From contig JAIXYT010000026.1 in the NCBI GenBank assembly GCA_027490095.1, positions 1 to 64,000 of the forward strand: a stretch of DNA of 64,000 nucleotides. Direction: 5' to 3'. This document shows, piece after piece, positions 41,509 to 50,411 of the stretch (position 1 is its first letter; the number at the start of each line of letters is the position of its first letter). The DNA comes from Sphingomonadales bacterium. GTDB taxonomy: Bacteria; Pseudomonadota; Alphaproteobacteria; Sphingomonadales; Sphingomonadaceae. The notes beneath the pieces were generated by a model. The model did not search any database, was not told the origin of the DNA, and saw nothing but the letters and a program-made list of their open reading frames with translations. A program made the translations under genes and the position numbers.

Positions 41509-42995
41509 GCGCCGAACCGTTCGCGCAGGGCCGCGCGGTCCAGCTTGCCGTTCGCCGACGTCGCAAGGGCATCGAGCCAGACCACGGCGGCCGGGTGCAT
41601 GAAGGGCGCTGCCTCTTTCCGGAAATGGGCCATCAGCTGCGCCTCGGCAGCCGCCGGGTCCAGCCCGGCCGCCGGCGCTGCCACCAGCCGGATCCGCTGG
41701 CCGGCCACCTCGTCGGCAACCCCCAGCGCCACCGCCTGCGCAACGGCCCCGCTCTGGTAGGCCAGTTCCTCGATCTCGGTCGGCGAAATGCGGGTGCCCA
41801 TCGTCTTGATCGTCTCGTCCGCCCGGCCGACGAAGGTGAGGAGCCCCTGGCCGTCGCGCACCACCGTGTCGCCGGACCAGACGGCCATGCCCCCCAGCCG
41901 CGAGGCAGCGGGCGCGGGCCGGAACCGCTCGGCGGTCCGCACCGGGTCCTGCCAATAGCCCATCGTGACCAGCGGGCCGCAATGCACCAGCTCGCCCGGC
42001 TCGCCATCGTGCGTCAGTGTGCCATCGGGGCGCACCACCAGGATCTCCGCATCCGGAATGGCGCGGCCGATGCTGTCGGGGTGGCTGTCGGCAAGCTCCG
42101 GCGGCAGGGTGGTCGACCGGAAGGCCTCGGTCAGCCCGTACATCAGGTGCAGGCGGGCTGCCGGAAACAGGGTGCGCAGGCGGCGCACGGTCGGCACCGG
42201 CAGGCGCCCACCGCTGTTCGACAGCGTGCGCAGCGGGGCGATCGCGTGGGCAGGCCAGTCCTGCGCGGCGAGCTGCACCCAGAGCGGGGGCACCGCGGCA
42301 AGCTGGGTGACACCATGGCGGGCACAGGCCTGCACCACGTCGCGGGGCGTCAGATAGTCGAGCAGCACCACGCACGCCCCCGACAGGAAGGCGGTCGTCA
42401 GCTGCGAGAAGCCGAAGTCGAAACTCAGCGGCAGGACGGACAGCAGATGGTCATCTGCGGCAGTGCCGAGATAGGCGGCAACACTGCGCGCGCCGGTCAG
42501 CAGATTGGCATGGGTCACCATCACGCCCTTCGGCCTGCCCGTGGACCCCGAGGTGTAGAGCAGCGCTGCCAGCGCCGCCCCGCCGGGCGCATCGGGAACA
42601 GGGGCCTCGGCAGCCAGCAGATCCGCCCAGTCGGTTTCCAGCAGCAGGACGGGGCACGGCGCCTCGCCGAGGCCGGCTGCCCGCGCCCGATGCGTGACAA
42701 GAAGCGCGGCCCCCGAGTCCGCCAGGATGTGCGTCACCTGCTGGCCCTTCAGCACCGGGTTCACCGGCACCATCACGGCGCCCGCGCGCAGGCACGCGAA
42801 CAGCAGCACCACGCACTCGATGCTCTTGGGCAGCCAGACGGCCACCCGGTCGCCCACGGCAACCCGGGCGGCAAGCGCCCCGGCCACGGCCGACACCCTG
42901 GCGTCGAGCTCGGCATAGGTCAGCCGCCGGTCGCGCTCCACCAGCGCGACCGCCTGCGGCGCTCCGCAGGCCAGCAGCTGGTCCAGCCGCTCCAT
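41505..42995 (-). CDS. Acyl-CoA ligase (AMP-forming), exosortase A system-associated
   Basis: A 496-residue ANL-superfamily enzyme. The P-loop-like A3 motif is LLYTSGSTGRPKGVMVTHANL, A5 is YGLTEAF, A7 is GDTVVRDGQGLLTFVGRADETIK and the A10 lysine is in SANGKLDRAAL. It activates a carboxylate as adenylate and transfers it to CoA or a carrier. It is coupled to the decarboxylase and preceded by der with only 4 nt, so the pair is part of the der-bamB transcription unit. The acyl substrate is not predictable. Confidence 0.82.
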   Translation of the reverse strand: MERLDQLLACGAPQAVALVERDRRLTYAELDARVSAVAGALAARVAVGDRVAVWLPKSIECVVLLFACLRAGAVMVPVNPVLKGQQVTHILADSGAALLVTHRARAAGLGEAPCPVLLLETDWADLLAAEAPVPDAPGGAALAALLYTSGSTGRPKGVMVTHANLLTGARSVAAYLGTAADDHLLSVLPLSFDFGFSQLTTAFLSGACVVLLDYLTPRDVVQACARHGVTQLAAVPPLWVQLAAQDWPAHAIAPLRTLSNSGGRLPVPTVRRLRTLFPAARLHLMYGLTEAFRSTTLPPELADSHPDSIGRAIPDAEILVVRPDGTLTHDGEPGELVHCGPLVTMGYWQDPVRTAERFRPAPAASRLGGMAVWSGDTVVRDGQGLLTFVGRADETIKTMGTRISPTEIEELAYQSGAVAQAVALGVADEVAGQRIRLVAAPAAGLDPAAAEAQLMAHFRKEAAPFMHPAAVVWLDALATSANGKLDRAALRERFGA

Positions 42996-42999
42996 GGCG

Positions 43000-44361
43000 T
43001 CAGCCGCCGAACGGGTTCTTCGTCGACCGCATGTTGATGCGGATCGGCAGGCCCTTCAGATCGAGATCGTCACGCAGCGAATTGACGAGATAGCGGTTGT
43101 AGCTCTCGGGCAGCTCGTCGAGCCTGGTGCCGAACACGATGAAGGTCGGCGGCCGGCTGCGCGCCTGGGTGATGTAGCGCATCTTGATGCGCCGGCCACC
43201 CGGCGCCGGCGGCGGGTTGCGCTCGAGCGCGGCCTCGAACCAGCGGTTGAGGGCGGCGGTCGGCACCCGCCGGCTCCAGCGCTCGCGCGTCTCGAACGCC
43301 ACCTCCATCAGCGTGTCGAGGCCCTTGCCGGTGAGCGCCGACACGGTCAGCAGCGGCACCCCCTTCACCTGGGCGAGGCCTTCGTCCAGCGCCTTCTTGA
43401 TGCCGTTGAACAGGCGGCTCTGGTCCTCGGCCGAATCCCACTTGTTGATGGCCACGATCAGCGCCCGGCCTTCCTGCAGCACCATGTCGGCGATGCGCAG
43501 GTCCTGGGCTTCCAGCCCCAGCGTCGCGTCGAGCAGCAGAACGATCACCTCGGCGAAGTCGACGGCGTGGCGCGCATCGGCGACCGCCAGCTTCTCCAGC
43601 TTCTCCACCACCTTCGCCTTGCGGCGCATGCCCGCCGTGTCGATCAGCTCGACCGGCCGCCCGTTCCAGTCCCAGGGAATGGTGATGGCATCGCGGGTGA
43701 TGCCCGCCTCGGGGCCGGTCAGCAGCCGGTTCTCGCCCAGCAGCTTGTTGATGAGGGTCGATTTTCCCGCGTTCGGCCGGCCCACGACAGCGAGCTTCAG
43801 CGGGCCTTCGCTCTCGTCCTCGCTCGTATCGGGGGCGGGAAGATCCGCGGGGTCCGGCAGGATCGGCGCAAGCGCATCGAACAGGTCGGCCATCCCCTCG
43901 CCATGCTCGGCCGACATCGGCACCGGGTCGCCGAGGCCCAGCTCGAAGGCCTCCATCATCCCCGGTTCGGAGGCGCGCCCCTCGCACTTGTTGGCAACGA
44001 CCACGATCGGGATCCCCGCCTCCTGCCGCAGCCAGCGGCCGAAATAGCGGTCCGCCTCGGTGAGGCCCGCCCGCGCGTCGATCACGAACAGGGCAGCCGA
44101 GGCGCCATCGACCGCCGCGCGGGACTGGGCGCGCATCCGGTCCGACAGGCTGCCCGCTTCGGCTTCCTCCAGGCCCGCCGTGTCGATGACGGTGAAGTCG
44201 AGATCGAACAGCCGGGCACGGCCCTCGCGCCGGTCGCGGGTGACGCCGGGCTGGTCGTCGACCAGCGCCAGCCGCTTGCCGACCAGCCGGTTGAACAGCG
44301 TCGACTTGCCGACATTGGGCCGGCCAAGGATGACGACGCGCGGGCGCGTGGCCTCTGCCAT
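43000..44361 (-). CDS. der: Ribosome-assembly GTPase Der (EngA)
   Basis: A 453-residue protein with two tandem GTPase domains: GRPNVGKST/DTAGLEE/NKCE in the first and GRPNAGKST/DTAGMRR/NKWD in the second. A C-terminal KH-like domain follows (RYITQARSRPPTFIVFGTRLDELPESYNRYLVNSLR). Der is essential for 50S subunit assembly. The bamB stop is 3 nt upstream of the ATG. This yfgM-bamB-der order is a conserved proteobacterial arrangement. Confidence 0.97.
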   Translation of the reverse strand: MAEATRPRVVILGRPNVGKSTLFNRLVGKRLALVDDQPGVTRDRREGRARLFDLDFTVIDTAGLEEAEAGSLSDRMRAQSRAAVDGASAALFVIDARAGLTEADRYFGRWLRQEAGIPIVVVANKCEGRASEPGMMEAFELGLGDPVPMSAEHGEGMADLFDALAPILPDPADLPAPDTSEDESEGPLKLAVVGRPNAGKSTLINKLLGENRLLTGPEAGITRDAITIPWDWNGRPVELIDTAGMRRKAKVVEKLEKLAVADARHAVDFAEVIVLLLDATLGLEAQDLRIADMVLQEGRALIVAINKWDSAEDQSRLFNGIKKALDEGLAQVKGVPLLTVSALTGKGLDTLMEVAFETRERWSRRVPTAALNRWFEAALERNPPPAPGGRRIKMRYITQARSRPPTFIVFGTRLDELPESYNRYLVNSLRDDLDLKGLPIRINMRSTKNPFGG

Positions 44362-44364
44362 GGC

Positions 44365-45714
44365 CTAGCGGTAGGCCGTGACCGTTCCGTCGTTGGTCAG
44401 GATGTAGAGCATCCCGTTTGCAACGACGGGCGGCAGATAGGCGGCGTCGGACAGGTTGCTGGTGGACAGGATCTCGCCCGTCTGCGGCGAGACGGCGGAC
44501 ATGCGGCCGCGCGAGGAAACCAGGATCAGCCGGTTGCCCGCGAGCACCGGGCCGAACCATTCGATGGCGCCCTTCTTGTCCTCAGGGTCCTTCCAGTGGC
44601 CGAGATCGGCGACCCAGCGGATCTTGCCGTCGGCCCGCGTCAGCGCGACGAGCTCGGCCTCAACCGTTACGGCGAACACCCAGTCGCCTGCCGGCCAGGG
44701 CGCGTTCACGCCGGCGAATTCCCGCTCCCACACCCGGGTGCCGGTTGCGAGCTCGAGCGCGACCATCCGGCCGCCGTGGCCGATGGCGAACACGCGGCCG
44801 CGGTCGATCACGGGCGAGGCCGCGATGCCCGAAAGCGCGCCGAGCGCGGTCGTGCGGCCCGTGCGCGAAAGCTGGTCCTGCCAGGCCGTGCGGCCGTTCT
44901 CGACGCGGAGCGCAAACAGTTCGCCCGACGGGAAGCCGGCGACGACCGTGTCGAGGGCGACGGAGGGCGAGCCCGGCCCGAGGATGGAGGCAGGCTCGAC
45001 CGTCGCATTGGCCTGCCACAGCTGTTCGCCGGTGTCGGCGCTGAGCGCGGTCAACTGCCCGTCCTGGCTGGTGACGAACAGGCGGCCCGCTTCGACGGCA
45101 GGGGCTGCGCGCAGCGGCGTCGGCAGGCGGATGCGCCAGGCCTCCGTGCCGGTAGCCGCGTCGAAGGCGGCCACCACGCCGAAGCCTGTCGTCGCAAAGA
45201 CCCGGCCGCCCATCAGGCTGACGCCGCCACCGAAGGCCGGGCGGTTGCCCTCCCCTTCCAGCGCGATCGTCTTGCGCCACAGCAGCCGGCCGCTGGTCGC
45301 ATCGAAGGCGGAGACCTGCCCTTCGGTGTCGATCACCACCAGCCGGTTGTCGGCGATCACGGGGGTGCCGTTCAGCCTGCGGGTCGCGTCGGAGCCACGG
45401 CCGATCTTCGCGCTCCAGACGCGCTGCGGCGCCTCGGACAGGGCGAGATGGCCGAGGTTGCCGGCGGCATTGCCGGCCGGCTGCGTCCACTCTGCGTTCA
45501 CCTGCGCGGCCGGCAGCACCACTTCCACGCCGGCGAGGTCGGCTTCGGCCTCGACCTGCCGTTCGAAATCGAGAACGGACACGCGCTGGCCTGCGGTCGC
45601 GGCCTTCTTTTCGCCCGAGCCGCGGAAGATCTTGCAGCCCGGCAGCGCAACCAGTGCAGTCGCGACCAGGGCCAGAACGGCCGCCTTGCCGAGCCGATCG
45701 CGCCGACCGTTCAC
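44365..45714 (-). CDS. bamB: Outer-membrane assembly lipoprotein BamB
   Basis: A 449-residue PQQ-type beta-propeller with a lipobox (LVALPGC, lipidated Cys near residue 27). Repeats such as SAFDATSGRLLWRK, AAFDAATGTEAWRI, TALSADTGEQLWQ and VALELATGTRVWERE are typical blades. It is a periplasm-facing part of the BAM complex that inserts beta-barrel proteins, relevant to the two TonB receptors here. It overlaps the upstream gene by ATGA and directly precedes der. Confidence 0.92.
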   Translation of the reverse strand: MNGRRDRLGKAAVLALVATALVALPGCKIFRGSGEKKAATAGQRVSVLDFERQVEAEADLAGVEVVLPAAQVNAEWTQPAGNAAGNLGHLALSEAPQRVWSAKIGRGSDATRRLNGTPVIADNRLVVIDTEGQVSAFDATSGRLLWRKTIALEGEGNRPAFGGGVSLMGGRVFATTGFGVVAAFDAATGTEAWRIRLPTPLRAAPAVEAGRLFVTSQDGQLTALSADTGEQLWQANATVEPASILGPGSPSVALDTVVAGFPSGELFALRVENGRTAWQDQLSRTGRTTALGALSGIAASPVIDRGRVFAIGHGGRMVALELATGTRVWEREFAGVNAPWPAGDWVFAVTVEAELVALTRADGKIRWVADLGHWKDPEDKKGAIEWFGPVLAGNRLILVSSRGRMSAVSPQTGEILSTSNLSDAAYLPPVVANGMLYILTNDGTVTAYR

Positions 45715-46550
45715 TGGGCCGCCTTTTCGGCTGCAGGGGCAGCGTCGGCCGCGGCAGGCTGGGCGGCGTCGGCCGCAGCCGGCTGGCCGGCATCCGCCTT
45801 CGCCTTCGCGGCCTTTTCGCGATCCGCTGCAATCCGCGTCACGTCCTGGCCCAGCGCGGCGGCCATCTGCTCGGCCCGGGCCCGGGTGGACTGCGGTGTG
45901 CGCTCGTCGGCAGCGATCCGGTAGAACAGCGCGCCCGCCTTGTCGGGCGCGCCGGCCTTCAGATGCGCAAGCGCCGCCATCTCGCCCGCCACCGGGAACC
46001 AGGGGCTGTCGCCGGTCACGAAACGCTCCGTGCGCTTCAGTATCTCTTCGGGCTTCAATGTGTCGAACTGCAGCCGCAGCAGCTTGATCTCGGCAACATC
46101 GCGCAAGGGCTGCGCGGCCTGGGCATCATCGACCACGCGCTTCAGATCGGCGGTCGCCTTGTCCACCTCGCCGCCCTGCAGCGCCAGCCCCGACTTCGTC
46201 ATGGCGGCAAGGGCACGGTAGCTCGGATTGTCCGACTGTCCGATCTTCTCCAGCTCGGCGAGCGCCTCGGTCGAGCCGCCCGTTTCCACCTTGCCGAGCG
46301 CTGCGCTGAACTGTTCGGACAGCGCTTCCACCCGCTTCTGCTGCTCGGCCTTCCACCAGAAGCTGCCGCCGAGCGCTGCAAGGCCGATCACGACGGCAAG
46401 CAGGATCCAGCGGCCCCAGTTGGTGGCGAACTTCTTCAGCTCGTCCTCGCGATAGGCTTCGTCCACCTCGCGGATGAAGGCATCGTCCCGGGGGTCGGCG
46501 GACTTGCGCGCCGGGCTGTTGGACGGTGTGGTCGGCGGAGTGGTGGCCAA
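45711..46550 (-). CDS. YfgM-like tetratricopeptide membrane protein
   Basis: A 279-residue protein. A cytoplasmic N-terminus (REVDEAYREDELKKFATNWGRW) leads into a membrane helix (ILLAVVIGLAALGGSFWW) and a periplasmic TPR region. The C-terminus is low-complexity Ala/Pro-rich (GQPAAADAAQPAAADAAPAAEKAAQ). This is the ancillary SecYEG-subunit domain family (YfgM), thought to link translocon and periplasmic chaperones. The last codons overlap bamB. The upstream 145-bp gap should hold the operon promoter. Confidence 0.85.
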   Translation of the reverse strand: MATTPPTTPSNSPARKSADPRDDAFIREVDEAYREDELKKFATNWGRWILLAVVIGLAALGGSFWWKAEQQKRVEALSEQFSAALGKVETGGSTEALAELEKIGQSDNPSYRALAAMTKSGLALQGGEVDKATADLKRVVDDAQAAQPLRDVAEIKLLRLQFDTLKPEEILKRTERFVTGDSPWFPVAGEMAALAHLKAGAPDKAGALFYRIAADERTPQSTRARAEQMAAALGQDVTRIAADREKAAKAKADAGQPAAADAAQPAAADAAPAAEKAAQ

Positions 46551-46695
46551 GGTCGGTTCCTGTGCATGTCCGGTCGGGCCGATCGGCGCGGCCCTCGTTT
46601 GCGGAGTTCTTTAGAGAGAGGTTCGCAAAACCGAAAGCCCCTCGGATCGCATCCGTTTCTGCGGCGCCCGGGCTTGCGGATGGATGAACGGCCGG

Positions 46696-47577
46696 TCAGG
46701 CCTTCGGGGATCTGGGCAGATAGAGCTCGGCCTCGGCCGGGAAGCTGCGGTCGCGCACGGCAGCCGCATAGGTGGCGGCCGCCTGCGTCACCCGCCCGGC
46801 AAGATCGTCGAAGCGGCGGACGAAGCGGGGCACGCGCTCGAACATGCCCAGCATGTCGTCGACCACCAGCACCTGCCCGTCGCAGGCCGGCGAGGCGCCG
46901 ATCCCGATGGTGACGCAGGGAACATCGGCCGTGATGGCCCGCGCGATCGGTTCCACCACGCCCTCGATCACCAGTGCGAAGGCGCCGGCCGATGCGATGG
47001 CCCGGGCGTCGGCAGCGATTTTGGCGGCCTCAGCCTCGCTGCGGCCGCGCGCGCCATAGCCGCCCAGCGCGTTCACCGCCTGGGGGGTGAGCCCGACATG
47101 GCCGACCACGGGGATGCCGCGCTTCACCAGGAACTCGACGGTGGGGGCAAGCACCTCGCCGCCCTCCATCTTCACTGCCGCAGCACCGGTCTCGCGCAGC
47201 ACGCGGGCCGACGTCTCGAACGCCTGCTCGGGCGAGGCTTCGTAGGTGCCGAAGGGGAGATCGATCACGACGACCGACCGATAGCTGCCGCGCACCACCG
47301 CCGCGCCATGCGCGATCATCAGGTCGAGCGTGACGCGGACCGTCGTGTCGAGGCCGTAGATCACCTGGCCCAGGCTGTCGCCCACCAGCAGCATGTCGCA
47401 GTGCGGATCGAGCAGCTGTGCCATGCGGGCGGTGTAGGCCGTCAGCATCACGACGGGCTCGGCGGTCGCGCCGTCCGTCTTGCGGGCCTGGATGGCAGGC
47501 ACAGTCAGCCGGCGAACGGGCTCCGGCACGGGGTGCGCGCGGGAGGTGGAGGTGTCGAGGGTGAAGGTGGTGGACAT
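46696..47577 (-). CDS. panB: 3-methyl-2-oxobutanoate hydroxymethyltransferase
   Basis: A 293-residue TIM-barrel enzyme with [28 protein letters not shown] (Mg ligand), [22 protein letters not shown] (Lys), GHVGLTPQ and LVIEGVVE (Glu). It makes ketopantoate from 2-ketoisovalerate and methylene-THF in pantothenate synthesis. The N-terminus is about 35 residues longer than usual ([20 protein letters not shown]). No panC lies beside it. Confidence 0.95.
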   Translation of the reverse strand: MSTTFTLDTSTSRAHPVPEPVRRLTVPAIQARKTDGATAEPVVMLTAYTARMAQLLDPHCDMLLVGDSLGQVIYGLDTTVRVTLDLMIAHGAAVVRGSYRSVVVIDLPFGTYEASPEQAFETSARVLRETGAAAVKMEGGEVLAPTVEFLVKRGIPVVGHVGLTPQAVNALGGYGARGRSEAEAAKIAADARAIASAGAFALVIEGVVEPIARAITADVPCVTIGIGASPACDGQVLVVDDMLGMFERVPRFVRRFDDLAGRVTQAAATYAAAVRDRSFPAEAELYLPRSPKA

Positions 47578-47608
47578 GGATTGCCCCTAGCCTGTCAAAC
47601 GGCCCATG

Positions 47609-47890
47609 TCAGCGGGGCTCGGCTGCAGCCTCCCGTTCAGCCTTCTCTTCGGCCTTCCGCTGCTGCTCGGCCTCCTTCGCCTGCCGTTCCTCTTCCAGGC
47701 GCATGGCCCGGCCGCGGTCCTCGTCGGCCTCCTGCTGCGTGGTGGTCGTTGCGTCGACGGCGGTTTCCACGACCGTGCCGGCTGCCTTGGCGGTGGTCTT
47801 GGCGGCGCCCACGGCGACACCGGCAACGGTCGCGACAATGCAGCCCCCCAGCAGCGGCAGCAGCGCAAGGGTGAGCAGCAGACGGGTCAT
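47609..47890 (-). CDS. Small putative lipoprotein
   Basis: A 93-residue protein with a lipoprotein signal (LLLTLALLPLLGGC, Cys near 17), a Gly/Ala-rich segment (VATVAGVAVGAAKTTAKAAGTVV) and a charged coiled-coil-like tail (EDRGRAMRLEEERQAKEAEQQRKAEEKAERE). No known function. Its ATG overlaps the stop of the next lipoprotein gene; the Ala/Gly/Val part resembles that protein (AGTVV shared), hinting at related origins. Confidence 0.7.
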   Translation of the reverse strand: MTRLLLTLALLPLLGGCIVATVAGVAVGAAKTTAKAAGTVVETAVDATTTTQQEADEDRGRAMRLEEERQAKEAEQQRKAEEKAEREAAAEPR

Positions 47891-48180
47891 TTGGGACGCT
47901 CCGCCTCGGGCACTGCTTCAACCGCAGGCGGGGCGTCGGCGGGCCGGGCGATGGCACCCTGGGTTGCGCGTCCGGCTGCCATGCCGGCGGCCGGGTTGGC
48001 CGTTGCAACGCCCACCGCCGTGCCCGTCACCACCGGGGCAGTGGTGCGCACAACGGTACCAGCCGCCTGCCCCGCCGCCTGCACCGGCGCTGTCACCACC
48101 TTGGTCGGGCTGCAGGCCGCAAGCGCGAGCAACGGGGCGATGGCAAGAAACAAGGCAAGACGCGCGAACGGGTGGATCAT
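47887..48180 (-). CDS. Small putative lipoprotein
   Basis: A 97-residue protein with a lipobox (LLALAAC, Cys near 23), then low-complexity Ala/Val/Thr-rich sequence (PVQAAGQAAGTVVRTTAPVV) and a Pro-rich end. No recognised family. It sits between arsC and another small lipoprotein with ATGA overlaps on both sides, so the three are translated as one unit. A role in the envelope is all that can be said. Confidence 0.7.
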   Translation of the reverse strand: MIHPFARLALFLAIAPLLALAACSPTKVVTAPVQAAGQAAGTVVRTTAPVVTGTAVGVATANPAAGMAAGRATQGAIARPADAPPAVEAVPEAERPK

Positions 48181-48566
48181 GACTGCACCATCGGCTTGCC
48201 ATCCTCTTTCCGGAAATCGGGCGGAAGGGGCGCTTCCAGCAGGTCCAGCACCACCTCCGACGGCCGGCACAGGCGCACGCCCCGCGGGGAACAGACGAAC
48301 GGGCGGTTCACCAGCACGGGATGGCGGACCATGGCTGCAATCAACGTCTCGTCGTCGGCACCGTCCAGCCCGTCCGCCTCGGGGGCGTTGCCGCGCAGGG
48401 CCTCGCGCGGCGTCAGGCCGGCGGCCGCGAACATCCCGAGCAGCTGCGCGCGCGTCCAGCCGACCGACAGATAGTCGATCACAACCGGCTCGGTGCCGCT
48501 GGCGCGAATGGCGGCAAGCACGTTGCGCGACGTGCCGCACTTGGGATTGTGGTGGATCACGATCAT
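48177..48566 (-). CDS. arsC: ArsC-type (glutaredoxin-dependent) arsenate reductase
   Basis: A 129-residue thioredoxin-fold protein with HHNPKCGTSRNVLAAI (catalytic Cys), later HPVLVNRPFVCSPRGVRLCRP carrying the arginines that bind the oxyanion. It should reduce arsenate to arsenite using glutathione and glutaredoxin. No arsenite pump or ArsR is nearby, so a housekeeping or YffB-like role is possible. The start at 48566 follows GAGAAAGGG. It heads the operon with two small lipoproteins. Confidence 0.88.
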   Translation of the reverse strand: MIVIHHNPKCGTSRNVLAAIRASGTEPVVIDYLSVGWTRAQLLGMFAAAGLTPREALRGNAPEADGLDGADDETLIAAMVRHPVLVNRPFVCSPRGVRLCRPSEVVLDLLEAPLPPDFRKEDGKPMVQS

Positions 48567-48675
48567 GGCCGGGCCCTTTCTCGCGCGCCCCATGCCCAAA
48601 ATCGGCCGTCGGCTCCAGTCGGTTCGTCGCAATCGGCTTGCGGCGTGCCGATCGGCCGGGGGCTCGCTCCCCTGT

Positions 48676-49308
48676 TCAGGCCGGAAGCGGGTCGTGGTTG
48701 GCAGCGATCACCTCGGCGAGTTCGGGGAGCGCCTCGACCGCGGTGGCGATGGCGTGAAGGCGCGGGGTTTCGCCGGCGAACCAGGCGCGTCCGGGGCGCC
48801 ATCTCGTCATCACCGCGATGTAGATGTCGAGCGCGGAGACGCGGTCGCCGAGGAACCAGGGCGTGCCGGCTGCCGCCTCGACCGTCTGCCACAGGCGCTT
48901 TTCGTGCGCATTGACGGCCTCGCGGAAGGGCTTCTGCGCCTCGGGCACGCCCACGAAACGGGCGGGATCGTCGGCGAAGGTGAAGCAGGGGTAGATGTTG
49001 GCGACCAGGAAGATAAGCCAGCGCAGGAAGGCCGCGCGCTCGGGCGCGCCGGGGCCGGGCACGAGCGCGTCGGACCCGATCCGCTCGGCGAGCCACAGGG
49101 TGATGGCGGCGCTTTCGGTGAGGACCGTTCCGTCGTCGAGCACGAGGGTCGGGATCTGGGCGACGGGGTTGACGGCGCGGACGAAGGTGCGGGCCTCTTC
49201 GGACTGGAACAGGTCGGCGACGTCCACGCGCTCGAAGGGGTGGCGGTACCAGGCGAGCTGATACTCGACGAGGGCCGACCCCCAGCCGGCGCGGCGGAAC
49301 AGTTTCAT
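48676..49308 (-). CDS. Glutathione S-transferase-family protein
   Basis: A 210-residue GST: thioredoxin-like N-domain (about 1-80) with NPVAQIPTLVLDDGTVLTESAAITLWLAER (cis-Pro and Glu-Ser glutathione contacts) and a helical C-domain with GDRVSALDIYIAV. The usual N-terminal catalytic Tyr/Ser is not clear (MKLFRRAGWGSALVEYQL). The start at 49308 follows GAGG by about 8 nt. Substrate unknown; it is the downstream neighbour of a LysR gene but separated by 110 bp. Confidence 0.85.
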   Translation of the reverse strand: MKLFRRAGWGSALVEYQLAWYRHPFERVDVADLFQSEEARTFVRAVNPVAQIPTLVLDDGTVLTESAAITLWLAERIGSDALVPGPGAPERAAFLRWLIFLVANIYPCFTFADDPARFVGVPEAQKPFREAVNAHEKRLWQTVEAAAGTPWFLGDRVSALDIYIAVMTRWRPGRAWFAGETPRLHAIATAVEALPELAEVIAANHDPLPA

Positions 49309-49418
49309 GCGTGCGACTCCTCGTCTGATCATCGCGCGGGTTCCCGGCACCTTCGCTGCGCCCGCCAACCCGGACAAGCGATCAGCTGCGTTTGCGGTTC
49401 GGATATCCTGCGCTTCTG

Positions 49419-50303
49419 TCAGGCAAGCGACAGGCCTTCCAGCCAGCGGACGAAGGCGCGGGCGCGCGCCGTGGGCAGACGGCCGGCCGGGAACAGGGCC
49501 CAGAGGTCGAGGCCGGGCAGGGCCCAGTCCTGAAGCACGGGAACGACGCGCCCGTCGGCCAGTTCGGGGGCCATCATCCAGTCGGAGACCATCGCGACCC
49601 CGAGGTCGGCAAGCACGGCCTCGCGCACGCCTTCGGCCGCCGTGCAGGCCAACCGATGGCTGACCGGCACCTCGACCGTCTCGCCGTCGCGGGCGAAGGC
49701 CCAGCGCTCGCCGCCGACCGACTGGGCGTAGATGATCGCCGCGTGCCCCATCAGGTCGAGCGGGACCTGCGGCTGCCCCGTGCGGGCAAGATAGGCCGGC
49801 GTCGCGACCACGCGGCGCGGCGAGGTCGCCAGGCGACGGGCGACGAGGCTTGAATCCGAGAGGTCGCCCAGGCGCAGCGCGACATCGATGTTCTCGCTGA
49901 CGGGGTCGATCGCGCGGTCGTCCATCACGAGATCGAGCTGCAGGCGCGGGTTCTCGGCGAGAAAGGCGCCGATGCGGGGCACGATGTGGAGGCGCGCGAA
50001 GGTGACCGGCGCGCAGACCCTGAGGCGCCCGTCGAGCCCCTGCCCCGTGCCGCGCGCGAGCTGGCGCGCCTCGTCGGCGTCGCGGACGACCTGGCGCACG
50101 CGCTCGAAATAGATCTGCCCAGCCTCGGTCGGCTGCAGGCCGCGGGTGGTGCGCACCAGCAGGCGGACACCGAGCTCGGCCTCGAGGTTGGCGACCGTCT
50201 TGGAGACGGCGGGCTGGCCGATGCGGGCGGCCGCGGCGGCCGCGGTGAAGCTGCCGGTTTCGACCACCCGGACGAACAGCTCCATGGCATGGAGACGGTC
50301 CAT
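49419..50303 (-). CDS. LysR-family transcriptional regulator
   Basis: A 294-residue LTTR: N-terminal winged helix (MELFVRVVETGSFTAAAAAARIGQPAVSKTVANLEAELGVRLLVRTTRGLQPTEAG) and a two-lobed effector domain (IDVALRLGDLSDSSLVARRL, LADLGVAMVSDWM). The start at 50303 follows AAGGGAA. It is divergent from the AhpD-like gene, the classical LysR arrangement, and a palindrome with T-N11-A sits just before its start. The inducer is unknown. Confidence 0.92.
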   Translation of the reverse strand: MDRLHAMELFVRVVETGSFTAAAAAARIGQPAVSKTVANLEAELGVRLLVRTTRGLQPTEAGQIYFERVRQVVRDADEARQLARGTGQGLDGRLRVCAPVTFARLHIVPRIGAFLAENPRLQLDLVMDDRAIDPVSENIDVALRLGDLSDSSLVARRLATSPRRVVATPAYLARTGQPQVPLDLMGHAAIIYAQSVGGERWAFARDGETVEVPVSHRLACTAAEGVREAVLADLGVAMVSDWMMAPELADGRVVPVLQDWALPGLDLWALFPAGRLPTARARAFVRWLEGLSLA

Positions 50304-50305
50304 AT

Positions 50306-50320
50306 ATTCCCTTCTGGAAT
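50306..50320. promoter_or_regulatory. LysR-type palindrome in the LysR/AhpD-like divergent region
   Basis: ATTCC-CTTCT-GGAAT is a 5-bp perfect dyad containing T-N11-A, the LysR box pattern. It lies 2 bp from the regulator's start codon, so binding would repress the regulator itself. A related TTCCGGAA is at 50344-50351. Confidence 0.4.
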
Positions 50321-50411
50321 GGAGCATATCGCTTCAGGCGGCGTTCCGGAAGGGGTGGGAATGAATGATTGTCCCTTCAGCGCCACTGCCGGCGCATGTG
50401 GGAGACAGACG

